Positions 12,034-22,807 of a stretch of DNA of 64,000 nt are shown in pieces; position 1 is the stretch's first letter; each line of letters begins with the position of its first letter. This DNA comes from Climacium dendroides (lineage: Eukaryota; Streptophyta; Bryopsida; Hypnales; Climaciaceae), in the NCBI GenBank assembly GCA_950106755.1, contig OX467082.1, positions 6,448,001 to 6,512,000 on the forward strand, in the 5' to 3' direction. The position numbers and the translations under genes were made by a program. Under the pieces are notes generated by a model. It was not told where the DNA came from, did no database searches, and was given only the letters and a program-made list of their open reading frames with translations.

Positions 12034-13623
12034 ATGAGTTCTAATCATTGCATCTTTAAGGTTCGTGTTCTGTCTCCGTTTGCTGTTTTAGGAACTTTTC
12101 GAAATTTGTGTACTTTTCTAGGGATTCGCTTGATATCAGCTCTATTGAGGTTGAGAAGCATTTCAACTGCCCGTATGCAATGAGCGGCGTTTCATTCCCT
12201 TCTTTCTGGTTCAATATATTTGGGGAGCAGTAATAATGTTTTTCTTTGCATTGACGGTAATTGATTCTCAATTGTTTCAACAGATCAAATATGGCAATGT
12301 GTTGCGCCGTATCAGAGTCGCCCGATTGTATGCAGACCAGTCGGGTTTCACGTTTTCCGAGCTTGAAATGACCATTCGTCGTATATTCAAACTGCCTGAA
12401 ACATTTAAATTTCATATGGTTTACACTGACAACGATAACGATGAGGTGACCATGACTGACGATAATGATATCGATGACGTAGTGATTCATCAGTCATTGA
12501 ATCCTCTTCGAGTGACAGTTCTGGCTCAAGAATCACAGCGCTCGGGGCTTGACGACCGTCCTCGTGAGTGTAGGGACCGAATCGTTCATAGCTCCACCTC
12601 ATCGCAAGGTTAGAATCCATTTATCTTTCAATTTGCTTGCATGTATTCGTATTATACGGGCTAAGTCATGCTTTTGTTTGTTGCTAGTCCGGGGCGGCCA
12701 AATGTTTAGAGTTCCTCTGGAGCCTTCTCTTTGAGTAGGAGACCCTATTTGTGCCATGTGACTATGTGTGCCACTTTTTTGGCCACTATGTATCAGTCAG
12801 TAGAGTACAGTTGAAAATTTGAAATGTGCAGTACACCGAGAATACATAGTCGCACAAATAGGAAGGGTTCTGAATTGTGGCACAAATGGGTCTCCTACCG
12901 TAATGGATTTCTTTTGGATACGTCTTAACTTATTTGTTTGTGGATGCAGCATTGGCAGGTGACCCTCCCTCTTGGGCAGGTAACTTATGCAATCTCAGAA
13001 CCGAAGTTGCATCTTCAGGATTCTCCTTTCTCCTTTTTAATCTCTTTTTTATGTTCCTCAATTTGGGACATCAATCTCTTCAAGTTGTTTACCACGACTT
13101 TGTCTTTGCTGACTTGAGGATGTTGTTTTGCAGCTGACATTATTCTGAAACTTGACCAATTACTGCTAGCTGTAAATAAAAAGCCGGTCGAACCAGGAGT
13201 AGACTCGTTGAATACTACTGAATTCACGAGGACAGAGCAGCATGTTCTGGAAGGAGTAGACGATCCCCCAAGTGGTGATTCAACAATCAAACCTGCTAAG
13301 GATGTCCTGCCTGCTGAAGAGTGGACTGATATCGGTAAGCGCCGTGGGTGATTTCTCCGAGGAGGTTGTGGTGGTGATTATTCTTGAATTATAGGGCTTG
13401 GTGCTTAGAGGTGAATTCGCAATGTGAAAAACAAGGTTTTGGAGGAATTCAGTTAATGCCTCGGCAAGAATCATGAGTAGGAATTATTCGCCACGCTTGA
13501 TTCTGGTGAGTATAACTAATCTGACATATCTGTTTTGCAGCACAATCAGGATATGACTCTGAGTTCTTAAGGCGTGCCATGATTTTGCGGCAGAGAGTAA
13601 CGACTGACGAGTTGAATGTCTAG
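12034..13623 (+). CDS. PB1-domain protein related to autophagy receptor NBR1, lacking ZZ, NBR1 and UBA domains
   Basis: Five exons join in frame: 12034-12060, 12284-12608, 12950-12979, 13134-13334 and 13541-13623, giving 221 residues with GT-AG borders throughout. Residues 10-90 form a PB1 domain: a basic cluster at the start (K11 and R17-R18 in KYGNVLRRIRV) and an acidic OPCA motif (YTDNDNDEVTMTDDNDIDD, about 56-74), closing with LNPLRVTVL. Carrying both faces makes it a type I/II PB1, which in plant NBR1 and p62 drives head-to-tail oligomers. The rest (about 130 residues) is not recognised. Full plant NBR1 proteins continue with ZZ, FW (NBR1) and UBA domains, none of which I find downstream. 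It may be a short real paralogue, a truncated copy, or a 5' fragment whose later exons are lost. The exon 3 donor is ambiguous (a second in-frame GT occurs at 12959). Confidence 0.7.
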
Positions 13624-16380
13624 AGGCTCAACCGTATATCACTGCAATCGTGAAGCTTGGGTACGAGAGGATGTCGAGAGTTACCCTCAATATTATAACA
13701 GACGAGGCTACAATGCCCACTGGGTATAAAGACGAAGAAGAACTTCGGTCGATTTTTGGATCGGTGTGAATCGAGAATCCGAGTGTAGGATAAGGTAGCA
13801 CTCCCCATCAAAGTTCACTGGACAATGGGAGAGAGTACAAGAACCACATTCCCTTCTTTCAAAGGGTGACTCTATCCTACATTATCTTAGGCATGTCCTA
13901 TTATTGTATTCGTTGAACAGGAGAGTTGGCACAAGTGAAGACGTTTGTTGGTGTCACAGGAGTAGGTGTGGGTTTGATACCACTCTGTGTGGTCTAGTGT
14001 GGTATGCTATTGAGTAAATATGTGAGGAAATTTGCCACTGGGAAAGTGATATGTTTGGTTTTTGATAAGACTCGGGAGAATCAGAAGATCAAAATCAGTT
14101 CAAACTTTCAAAGGTGACACGATCATGGAAATATGCATTGATAATAATATGATGAAGAACAAGTATTAGGGCCGACTTTGGTGAAATTTACATTTCACAC
14201 TGGATACCCCAATATGTTGGTTGCATGTTGGTTGCATGGTTGACCCCAAAAGTGGGTTATTTGTCGATTAGTATCAATCCAATGATGTATGTCTTCTCAT
14301 ATTTTAGTACAAATTTGTATCTTAGGGGTCAAATATAACATGGATCCATATATGTTGTTCTTTGCAACCCTTTAAGGGTTATCTACTACAATGAAGATCA
14401 TATTAAACATTTATGTATTAATTTTAGAGGTTGTTGGGGATGTAGCCTATACACCTTCAATATGAAAGTTTGGAGTTAAATTTGATTAAGTACCAATTGT
14501 CTTTATTAGTTGTGCGATGCCTAAAGAATTTGGCAATGTCAAATGTCATGATTTTTTATTTACTAAAATATGATTGAGTTCAATTTTCACATTTGATTTT
14601 AAATTGGCATGAATTTTGATCCTATAATCAATGGATTTTGAGGTATTGTCTATTTTTAGATATTCATTTCCTATTATTCCAAATTCATTCATTTGACAAT
14701 GAACTATTGGTAATCTTATTTATAACTAGTTAAAGGATTCAAATGACACCTTAGTTCTATTATTGAATATGGTTGCTTAGGTAGTAGGTTTTGGAATCTA
14801 TCCCTATATGATTAATCATTCATCCATTGGATGATGAATGTTTTGAATAGTCCACTCCATCCTATTATTATTCATTGAAAAAGCTTTTGAGGAGATCATG
14901 TAATATATCAATGGAAAGACAAACAAATAGCTTATGTAAATCACTCATCAAGACATATTTAATAATAAGAATTATTTTTTTATTATGCTTTTTTCATAAT
15001 TAATTTACTATCATTAGTTTATGCTACACTAATTTATCAAAATCAAAACTATTTGTAAAATAATTGTATTAATTAATATAAACTAAAATATTAATGTCTT
15101 CATAATTTTTCTTAAAAATAAAATTTTCTAGTGATACTACACCTAAATAGTTATTTAATATGGCTCATTTTATTTCTCAAGATCACATACAATAAGGCAT
15201 CATGGAAAAAATTTGAACACTCCAAATATTTATTTTGTCATTGATGTTGATTATTGTAGAGAATATTATTAACATTTTGATATTTAGAATGAAATGGGCA
15301 AATTTAAAATGACAACACTCCTGCACATCACTTCAAATTGCAAGAAGAAACACATGTCTCTACTTATGCACCCCTCCTTGGAGAGAATTTTGCAACAATA
15401 CTATGAACACGACCAAAGGATGTATGGTCCTAAAGATCTATAATTTAGGACAATTTAAGATTAAAAAATAACTCAAAAATTCATAACTTTCACATTGTAT
15501 GTCCAAACGCTACAAAACAATGTTTGTGCACCCCTCCTTGTAGAGACCTTTCAAATGGTATCATGAATGCAATTGGGAGATGCACAATTTAGAGATCTCA
15601 TTATAACAAAACAAAACAAATAAATAAAATTAAATAAGCAAGCAACCTAATTTAAGAAGAAGAAAGATATACCAATATATCTTGTACTATTGCTATAGTA
15701 CAATAAAATAAAACAAAATAAGTTTTTAACTTTTTAATTCATAAAGTTTTCAAATTTCAATATCTTTTATACCATAGATCCAAACATTGTGAAACAAAGT
15801 CCATACATCCCTCTTCATTGAAGGCTTTTCAATGATATAGTAAGAATGTGACCAGGAATGCATAATCTTAAAGATCTGACTGTAACAAACAAAACAAATA
15901 GCCTAGTTTAAATCAATGTAGTAGGTGAGACTTTTTCACTTATTATTGGAGGCTCAATCATTCATTCCTCGAATGTTGATGACATTCATCCAAATGCTTT
16001 TATTTTGTTCATCCACTCATCTTCTCATTTGTTCAATCTATCATGTACTCATTCATTCATCTGCTAAACCCATCACATAAAGTAGGCTGTGTAAGGTGAA
16101 TTTATTCTTGGAAAAAAACATAGAATTTTTAAAATTTGCCGCACATGATAAAATTCAGAAATTTTGAATTCATATTTGCAATCAGAAGCCTGAAATTAGC
16201 TAGGAAATTTTAAAGAACATAGAATTAATTTAGCACATAATAAGGGTCTTTTTTTATAGTTTCCATACTAAATGCAAAATTCACACTGAGTGCTGGCCAA
16301 TTTTCGTTGTGGAACGAGTGTAGTGTCTTTGTATTGTTTCAAGCTCATTGTAGTCATTGCCTTGTGCATCACTTTAATTT
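13624..16380. other. Spacer; possible 3' UTR then AT-rich DNA with degenerate repeats
   Basis: The first few hundred bases after the PB1 gene are less AT-rich and may be its 3' UTR or lost exons; no NBR1 domain could be read there. Beyond about 14.3 kb the DNA is AT-rich. Three degenerate copies of a block around GCACCCCTCCTTG and AAAGATCT occur near 15369, 15533 and 15806, and related pieces appear near 18190 (reverse) and 60910. Confidence 0.5.
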
Positions 16381-16428
16381 GCAGTTTGAATTACGGTCCT
16401 GGCATCATTAGAGGTTGTCACACCTTCT

Positions 16429-16755
16429 TCAACCTTGGTCCAGTTCTTTGAGAATTGATACATGGCATGTCAAGGTTGGTTGTTCATGGCTTGCGATAAT
16501 GCCATTCTCTGACCTTGGAGTTAGCCGGTTCTTTTCCTCCGGAGGTGAAGAAACGGGCTCGAATTTCAATTGTTGAAGGTTTTTAATCTCGCGCTCCAAA
16601 GTTTCACCTCCCTCCGATGCCATCCTTTCACTACTAACTTTCACTTTTTTATCTTGGTTTAGGTTTAGGACTTCACCGTCATCGTTGGAGAGCTTGGTGG
16701 TCAGAGAGGTCGTAGTTTTGTACTCTTCTGCATTCAAGGTACTGCACTCATTCAA
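16429..16755 (-). other. Unrecognised ORF, possibly an isolated exon
   Basis: An open frame of 108 codons stands out from the surrounding AT-rich DNA. It has no ATG at its start, but a plausible acceptor (GTGCAG) precedes codons reading TLNAEEYKTT, and a plausible donor (AAG/gttgaa) lies near the other end. The peptide is hydrophilic, with a short possible helix around TLEREIKNLQQLKF. TAGGGTTTAGG on the plus strand at 16850-16860 lies just upstream. I do not recognise the product. It may be a gene fragment or chance. Confidence 0.25.
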
Positions 16756-17810
16756 ATAATTGCAATTTGGTCAAATTGGAATTAATAGTTTAGGTACTTC
16801 TATATGTATTTGTGGTTTCCGGGACAATTGAATCTTAGAAGCTTTTGTGTAGGGTTTAGGGTCAAGACTTCCAAATGCAGGTAGCAAACCATAATGCCGT
16901 CTTTGGATTTAGAGAAATCACAGATTTTTGGAATTCCTTCTTCACGTAATCATAAATTTGGTGTTTAAAAAAATGAAAATGATTCAGGTTTACTTTCCAA
17001 CTTCAAAGGTTCATAATCTTCAGCTTCAATTAAGAATTTTTAGGGTTTGGATTTTTTTCTAAATCAAGAAATTAAGGTATATATTTCGGGATAAGATGGA
17101 CAAAATTAAAGACCCTATGTCTAAATTATGATAATTGTATTTCACAGTAATGAATTACCAAACAAGCTTGTTTGGTGAGGTTTCCAGTACAAATTTTTTT
17201 TGTCTATGCAGCAAAAAGTTTTATTATAGCGTCAACAAAAATCCTTTCGAAATTTTTTCTTTTGAGAGTGTCTATAGAAATGAGTTGATTCCCCTTAGAC
17301 CTTTAGACCATTTACATGATTTCTAGTTTTTTTTAACTACACAAAAATCTTTCCAAATGTTTTTCCCTTGAACTTCATAGAGTATTTGCATTTTTTTAGC
17401 ACCTTTTAGGTGTTCAACTTATCCATTGTTTTAAACTTGTTTCTATTATTTAATTGTTTCACTTGTATTTTTATTCTTTTATTTTATTAAATTATACTCT
17501 TACAAATTTTATAATAGTACTTTGTGTTTATTTTTTTTGTTTTACACAATTGGAACTCCTAATGATGAAGAATGACTTGTCAAAGTTGTTGTACAAATTT
17601 TCAAATGCAATTACAAATCAATCTTATTTGATTCCAACTAGAGGTGTGAAAGTTATGGATTTTTGAATTATTTATGGATTTTAAATTATTTAAAAAATAC
17701 TTGTACTTCTATTAAAGATTGTGGCAATGCACTGGTTCATTTGAAGTTTAGAGACATTGGTTCATTTATGTTGTTTGCTTTGTTTTGTTAATTTAGTGTG
17801 ATCTTCTAAA

Positions 17811-18131
17811 ATGGGGAATTTCATTAAAATGGCGATATTTCATGTGCCATTTTCACAGTGTGTCGTTCCCATAGTTTAGACCGGGCGGTCTGAAATCGAT
17901 TAGTGTCCTAGATTTATGAACTCTATACCACTATTAGATGTATTAAATTTAGAAAAGATGTAGATTTCAAACCAATCAGTTTTAAAAATCTACATATTTC
18001 CTAAATTTTAGATATCTAATAATGGTATAGATTTCAAAAATTTAGGACGCTAGTAGAATTTAGACCGCCCAGTCTGAACTGTGAGAATGCCAAAGTCACA
18101 GAATAATTGCCATTTTAATGAAATTCCCCAT
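17811..18131. mobile_element. Foldback MITE, family A copy 1 (321 bp)
   Basis: Perfect 23-bp terminal inverted repeats (left 17811-17833 beginning ATGGGGAATTTCATTAAAAT, right 18109-18131) bound an element that is imperfectly self-complementary over almost its whole length. Inner pairs include GACCGGGCGGTCTGAAAT with its partner near 18062, and TCTAATAATGGTATAGA with its partner near 17930. There is no coding capacity. A second copy lies at 19774-20094. The flanks show no clear target duplication. Confidence 0.9.
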
Positions 18132-19064
18132 TGAACTATTTGTCTGATGTTTGTGTTATTGGTATATTCGGAAAGTGCGTAGTGAAGAGGGGTGCACAAA
18201 CTTTGTTTTATAGTGCTTGGCCCTTTGAAGTAAAAGTCACTAAATTTTTGAATTTTTTTATAAATTAGAAAATTAGAAAATTAATTTTACTTTTATTTTC
18301 ACCTTGGCAATGGTGGTGGCACACTCATCATTCTTATATTTTTATTAGTTTTCATTTTACTTTAAAAATAAGTTGGTTAATGAATTTGACTTTTACTTTT
18401 TTATTTCAGTTTATTGAATTATATTTGAAGAATTAGGTGAAAAATAGCTCCTATAGTTTTGGGCTTGTACATTTTTTAAAGTAAATTTAATTTTCCATGC
18501 CCCTAAATCCTATTAATACAAAGATCTCATTCAATTCCTTTCAAAGTTTGTACAACTACAAGTCAATCACCATGTGTTGATGTATAGGTGGTAAGATCAC
18601 CAATGTGGATGCTAATTGGGCCCTTGTTCCTTGTCAAAATTACTCCCTTTAGCTTTAGATAATTTATTCTCTACACTTTCCATTTTCTGTGCTCCTCGCC
18701 AAAAAAAACTGTGTCACACCCTCTTCATGTAGATTGGCTCCTTATTGGCTTCTTTTTTCTTTCACCAACTTCTCCCACTTCATAAAAGTTTGATTCTCAA
18801 AGAAGGTGTGACTACCCCTATTACTTAGGTTTTAATGGGAAATTGGTTGAATAATAAGCATCCCACAATGCTCGTGATGACCAGTAGTCTGTTCTTGTAG
18901 GAAGGATATCGAGTTATTTGCGTTCTTTTGGTTTTGTTACAACTTTGCGCGCAATTGTAGGAAGAATAATTATTTGAGCCGAGTTCTTTATTTGCTTCCG
19001 GGTCCTGCACCAAGTATCTCAAGGCACTATCTCCGATAGCTTTTATTAGTGAGAGATTTGGAGA
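18132..19064. other. AT-rich spacer, no gene seen
   Basis: No supported coding region. A 65-codon minus-strand frame near 18825-19022 lacks recognisable motifs and splice context. The left part holds a reversed piece of the GCACCCCTC repeat noted near 15.4 kb. Confidence 0.5.
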
Positions 19065-19348
19065 TACACTAAAATTGGTAAATAGTGTTGGCTACACTAA
19101 TTGTCAACAATAATACTAATTGTGATTTGCAAGGTTAGTATTAGAACATTATTTACCCATTCTAACACTATTTTAGCTCTATAGTAAAATTTGGTCATTT
19201 CAACATTTCTAGGAGAGTGTATTTAGATTTAGATGGAAACAAAATATAGAATAAACACTATTTACACATAAGTTGGAAAATAGTGTTGGGGTAAAAAACA
19301 GGGAACAACACTAATTATCAGCCAACACTATTTACCAATTTTAGTGTA
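19065..19348. mobile_element. CACTA-ended foldback element (284 bp)
   Basis: Perfect 29-bp inverted repeats (19065-19093 and 19320-19348) start TACACTAAAATTGGTAAATA. Further inside, TAGTGTTGGGGTAAA and TAACACTATTTTAG echo the ends, so the element can fold back. If the outer TA is a target duplication, the ends begin CACTA and the size and TA target resemble Tc1/mariner-type MITEs. A CACTA-superfamily origin would need a 3-bp duplication, which is not evident. Confidence 0.85.
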
Positions 19349-19773
19349 GTAGTATCTGCATCTTAGATTTGCTAAAAAAAGAGTGGAAGAGGCATACGAG
19401 GTGGAGCCTAAGGTTTCAATTGGTTTTATCAAGCGGTAATTGGGAGGATTGGGGGGTTGAACAAGAAATTCTATGTGCATTGAATCTTAGAGCTTCTTGG
19501 ACGATCGACTCTATTTGCATTCCTATTGCAATGGTGAGTTAATTCACAAAACACACCTTTGAATCTTTGTTGCACATAATAAGTTTTATTAATCACATAA
19601 AATTGTCTTCTCGCATTTTTTCATTTCCCACGCAATTTGAGATTTCGGACTAGAAAAAATGCGCTTAGTTGAGATTCAAAATTTAATGTCAAGTTTGCTT
19701 CAATGAATGATATGTGGTAGTAACAACTTTCCTAGTATCGCCATCCTTGAAAGTCGAAGTAGTATCTAGAATT

Positions 19774-20094
19774 ATGCGGAATTTCATTAAAATGGCAAAT
19801 ATTCTGTCACTTTGGTATTCCCATAGTTCAAACTGAGTGGTTTGAACTCTATTAGTGTCCTAGATTTTTGAAATCTATACCATTATTAGATATTTGAAAT
19901 CTAAGAAATATGTAATTTTTTTAGATTGACCAATCTGAAATCTACATCTTTCCTAAATTTAATACATCTAATAGTGGTGTAGAATTCACAATTTTAGGAC
20001 ACCAATAGATTTCAAACCACCTAGTCTGAACTGTGGGAATGGCACACTGTAAAAATGACACATGGAAAATCCCCATTTTAATGAAATTCCCCAT
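19774..20094. mobile_element. Foldback MITE, family A copy 2 (321 bp)
   Basis: Same length, terminal repeats and internal order as the copy at 17811-18131. The left arm 19774-19795 (ATGCGGAATTTCATTAAAAT) differs from the right arm complement 20073-20094 at one base. AATT flanks both sides (19770-19773 and 20095-20098), a possible 4-bp target duplication. It is noncoding. Confidence 0.9.
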
Positions 20095-21330
20095 AATTGC
20101 AATCTATTCACTTCTCCTTCACCTCTGTAGCTCCAATGATTGCCTTTTGGACTGTTATTAGACTAGTTGCATGTCCATTTGCACTCACAATTAAGGGAAA
20201 TTTAACAAATTCTGGAATTTTTAGATTCCATAAATATGAATTCTAGAATTTAGGGTTTAGGTGGTTATCAATTTTCGTTGGTCACTACTGACCAACTATA
20301 GCATAACCGTCTTGCAAATCTATACTTTTCTACCCTGTATACTACATAATAGTACTTGTATGTCGGCTACCCACCAATACTTTTGTTGATGTCTTCAGGT
20401 TTCAATCAAGGCTTCTGGCAATGTCTTCAAAATGTTTTTTTGGTCCATAAGTCTTGAATAATTCCATAATTTATTAAATCACTGATAATTATTGATGAGA
20501 GTCATAAGAATTTTCATCTTATTATCCAAAATATTGAATAGGGATGGGGACTTCTAGTTTGAGTGAATTTCAATAGATCCTATAATTTGAAAGGTTGAAT
20601 GAGAAATGCCGAATTAGGTGAAGTGAAGAAATTAAACCGGGAGGTTTATTTATCATGAACTTTTAGATGCTTATGGTAATGTTCCTTGAGCCATTATAGG
20701 TTCTTAGAATAGAATTATTCTGACAATGAAATTTGTACAATATTGTGTTATTTGGATTTTTAACAAATTGAGCTTCCTATTGGAATAATTCATTTGAATG
20801 GATTTTTTCAAATATTTGATTTGGGAAAAGAGATGCCCTAAAATTTTGGCATCATTATATTCTTTCAATTTGTGTAGTCAAAGATTCTGAAATTTTTTCC
20901 ACACATTCCCAAAGCAGTCTAGTATAACTTTGAATTTTGAAGAAAAACATTTTTTTTTCATTTTTTTCTCATTCCCTTAAAAAGTGACAATTTTTCTTAA
21001 TCTATACCCCAAATGTGCCTCAATCCTTTAGGCTACAATCAAGTTTGACTAAGACACTTTCACTTTTAGGATGCAAGGATCTTTAGAGGTTTAGAATGGT
21101 AACCCCCAACATGCTACTGTTGGTTTTATTGCATTTGCGGTTTTCAATTTTCCTTGTAACTATTGACTTTTATATCGCTACAATAATTTTATTTTATTTT
21201 AGATATAGAAAATAGTAATCATCTATAGGGCTAAACATGTTAGAATTGCTCTTAACACATGTCTCATTCTCATTGGACTTCACAACATTTGAACTTTCAA
21301 ATTATTGTCATAATCTCTCCCAATGGGTAA
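20095..21330. other. AT-rich spacer with a dispersed repeat block
   Basis: No gene seen. About 20866-21060 resembles 53150-53330 in order and content (TTTTTCCACACATTCCCA, GTGACAATTTTTC, CCCAAATGTGCCTCA), and a reversed relative occurs near 10610-10700. TAGGGTTTAG at 20251 shows that telo-box-like words also occur away from genes here. Confidence 0.5.
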
Positions 21331-22807
21331 AGTTAAGAAAAAGAAAAAGTTTCAAAAAGAAAAATTACAAAGACGCACGAACTTCGAATGCAAGCGACTA
21401 ACCAATTGTTGGAATTAGGGTTTGTTTCGGGAGGCCTGGGTTTTACTTCGCAGCGAGCAGGGCCTGGATTGTTGTTGGAGGCGTTGCCACTGGTGGTAAG
21501 TTTGAGGAGGTTCAATTTGGTATAGTCAGCGTGGTTTTGATACTGCGTCACGCAAGGTTACAGCCTGGTCTTACTCGCGAGGTTTCGGTTGGGGTTATTG
21601 TTATGCATTTCTGGAGGAAAGCCTATTTTGGAGCTTTTAAGCCGGAGACGTTCACTTCTGGCATTTCGGTGTGGTTCACAGAAGCTTTAATGTTTAGTTT
21701 AGTCAGTTGCACAAGAGAGGCGGGGTATTAATTGGTAGAAGCAAGGCAGGGAAATCTGCGCCCGTGTAATACTAGGTCGTCGAGTGACGTTTATTAGGAG
21801 GAGAACGAAGACTTCGGAGGCGAAATTTTTGATGTTCGAGAGGGCAGACTTTAGAGGGCTAGACGTGATGGTCAAGATTGCTTGGCTTTTTGTCTTGACG
21901 GAATGGTTGTATCAGGGAAGTTGTCTGAGCGAACTGGTTTGGCATTTAGGTTGTTCCTATTTAGCGGCTGCCAGTGTCCCATTACTTTTCGAGAGCAGGT
22001 TGTCAATGTCGAGCCTTAATTGTTTATCGTACATGATGACTAAAATTTAGTGGTGAGAAGTTATTTGGTAATACGAACTTGGGGCCTGTCCGCAGTACTT
22101 TCAGGCACCACGAATTGAATTTCCTTTGGTCCACGGTTGTGGCGTGTGTCGTTTAATTGTCTTCGACTGACCTTTTGCTTGTTATACGTTGGTGATACAG
22201 ATTTGAGCAGCAGTCAGGTGGGTCTCACCGTCGTAGCGACTCTGGTTTGTGTAGGCAGTAGAGCGGAATTGCTTTGGAAAAATGTGGACGCTTCATTACG
22301 ATCCATAGACCCAATACGCTGGTTGGAATAGTGGGTTTCCTAGAGCATGGTGGTTTAGAGGAGTAGAGATGAAGTTATGGACACTGGGTGGGAGCGACAG
22401 GAGGATGGTTGCGGGCGAGGATCAGCGTTGGAATGCATTTTTCCGGCTCCGTTTGATTGTTTAGGAAGATTCTCAAGGCTGGAATTCGGTGGTGGAACGC
22501 ACTGTTTCACCCGAGTAGGGTTGTTGAGAGCACGAGGTAGCGTATTGTTAAAGTTCTAAGTTGTCGTAGTTTCCACTTTGATTTGATATCTGTATCACTT
22601 CGGTATTCTGTATCGTGACGGCTTCCTTGTTCTATGGGGGGGCTTATGCTCAGGTGACGGATTGAGATAATGCGAGGAATTTTACACTTGAGAAATCTAT
22701 TTGCCCTCGGTTTGACGCCGGCGTCCTCTGAGATATCACGCTTCCAAGTCTCTTTTCTTTGTAGTTGTGCTTGTGTCTCCTCTTACCAGCGCCTGTCCTC
22801 TTGCCTC
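21331..22807 (+). promoter_or_regulatory. GC-richer leader and promoter region of the tRNA ligase gene
   Basis: Composition changes sharply near 21.35 kb from AT-rich spacer to balanced DNA that continues to the first coding exon. TTAGGGTTT, a reversed telo-box, lies at 21415-21423. Several short ORFs on the plus strand show no domain. I infer a promoter plus a long, possibly spliced 5' UTR; the transcription start is unknown. A separate noncoding transcript is an alternative. Confidence 0.4.

Noticed and set aside
21784..22050. Hydrophobic 88-codon ORF upstream of RNL
   Set aside because: No conserved motif, no clear signal peptide logic, and it lies in the inferred leader.
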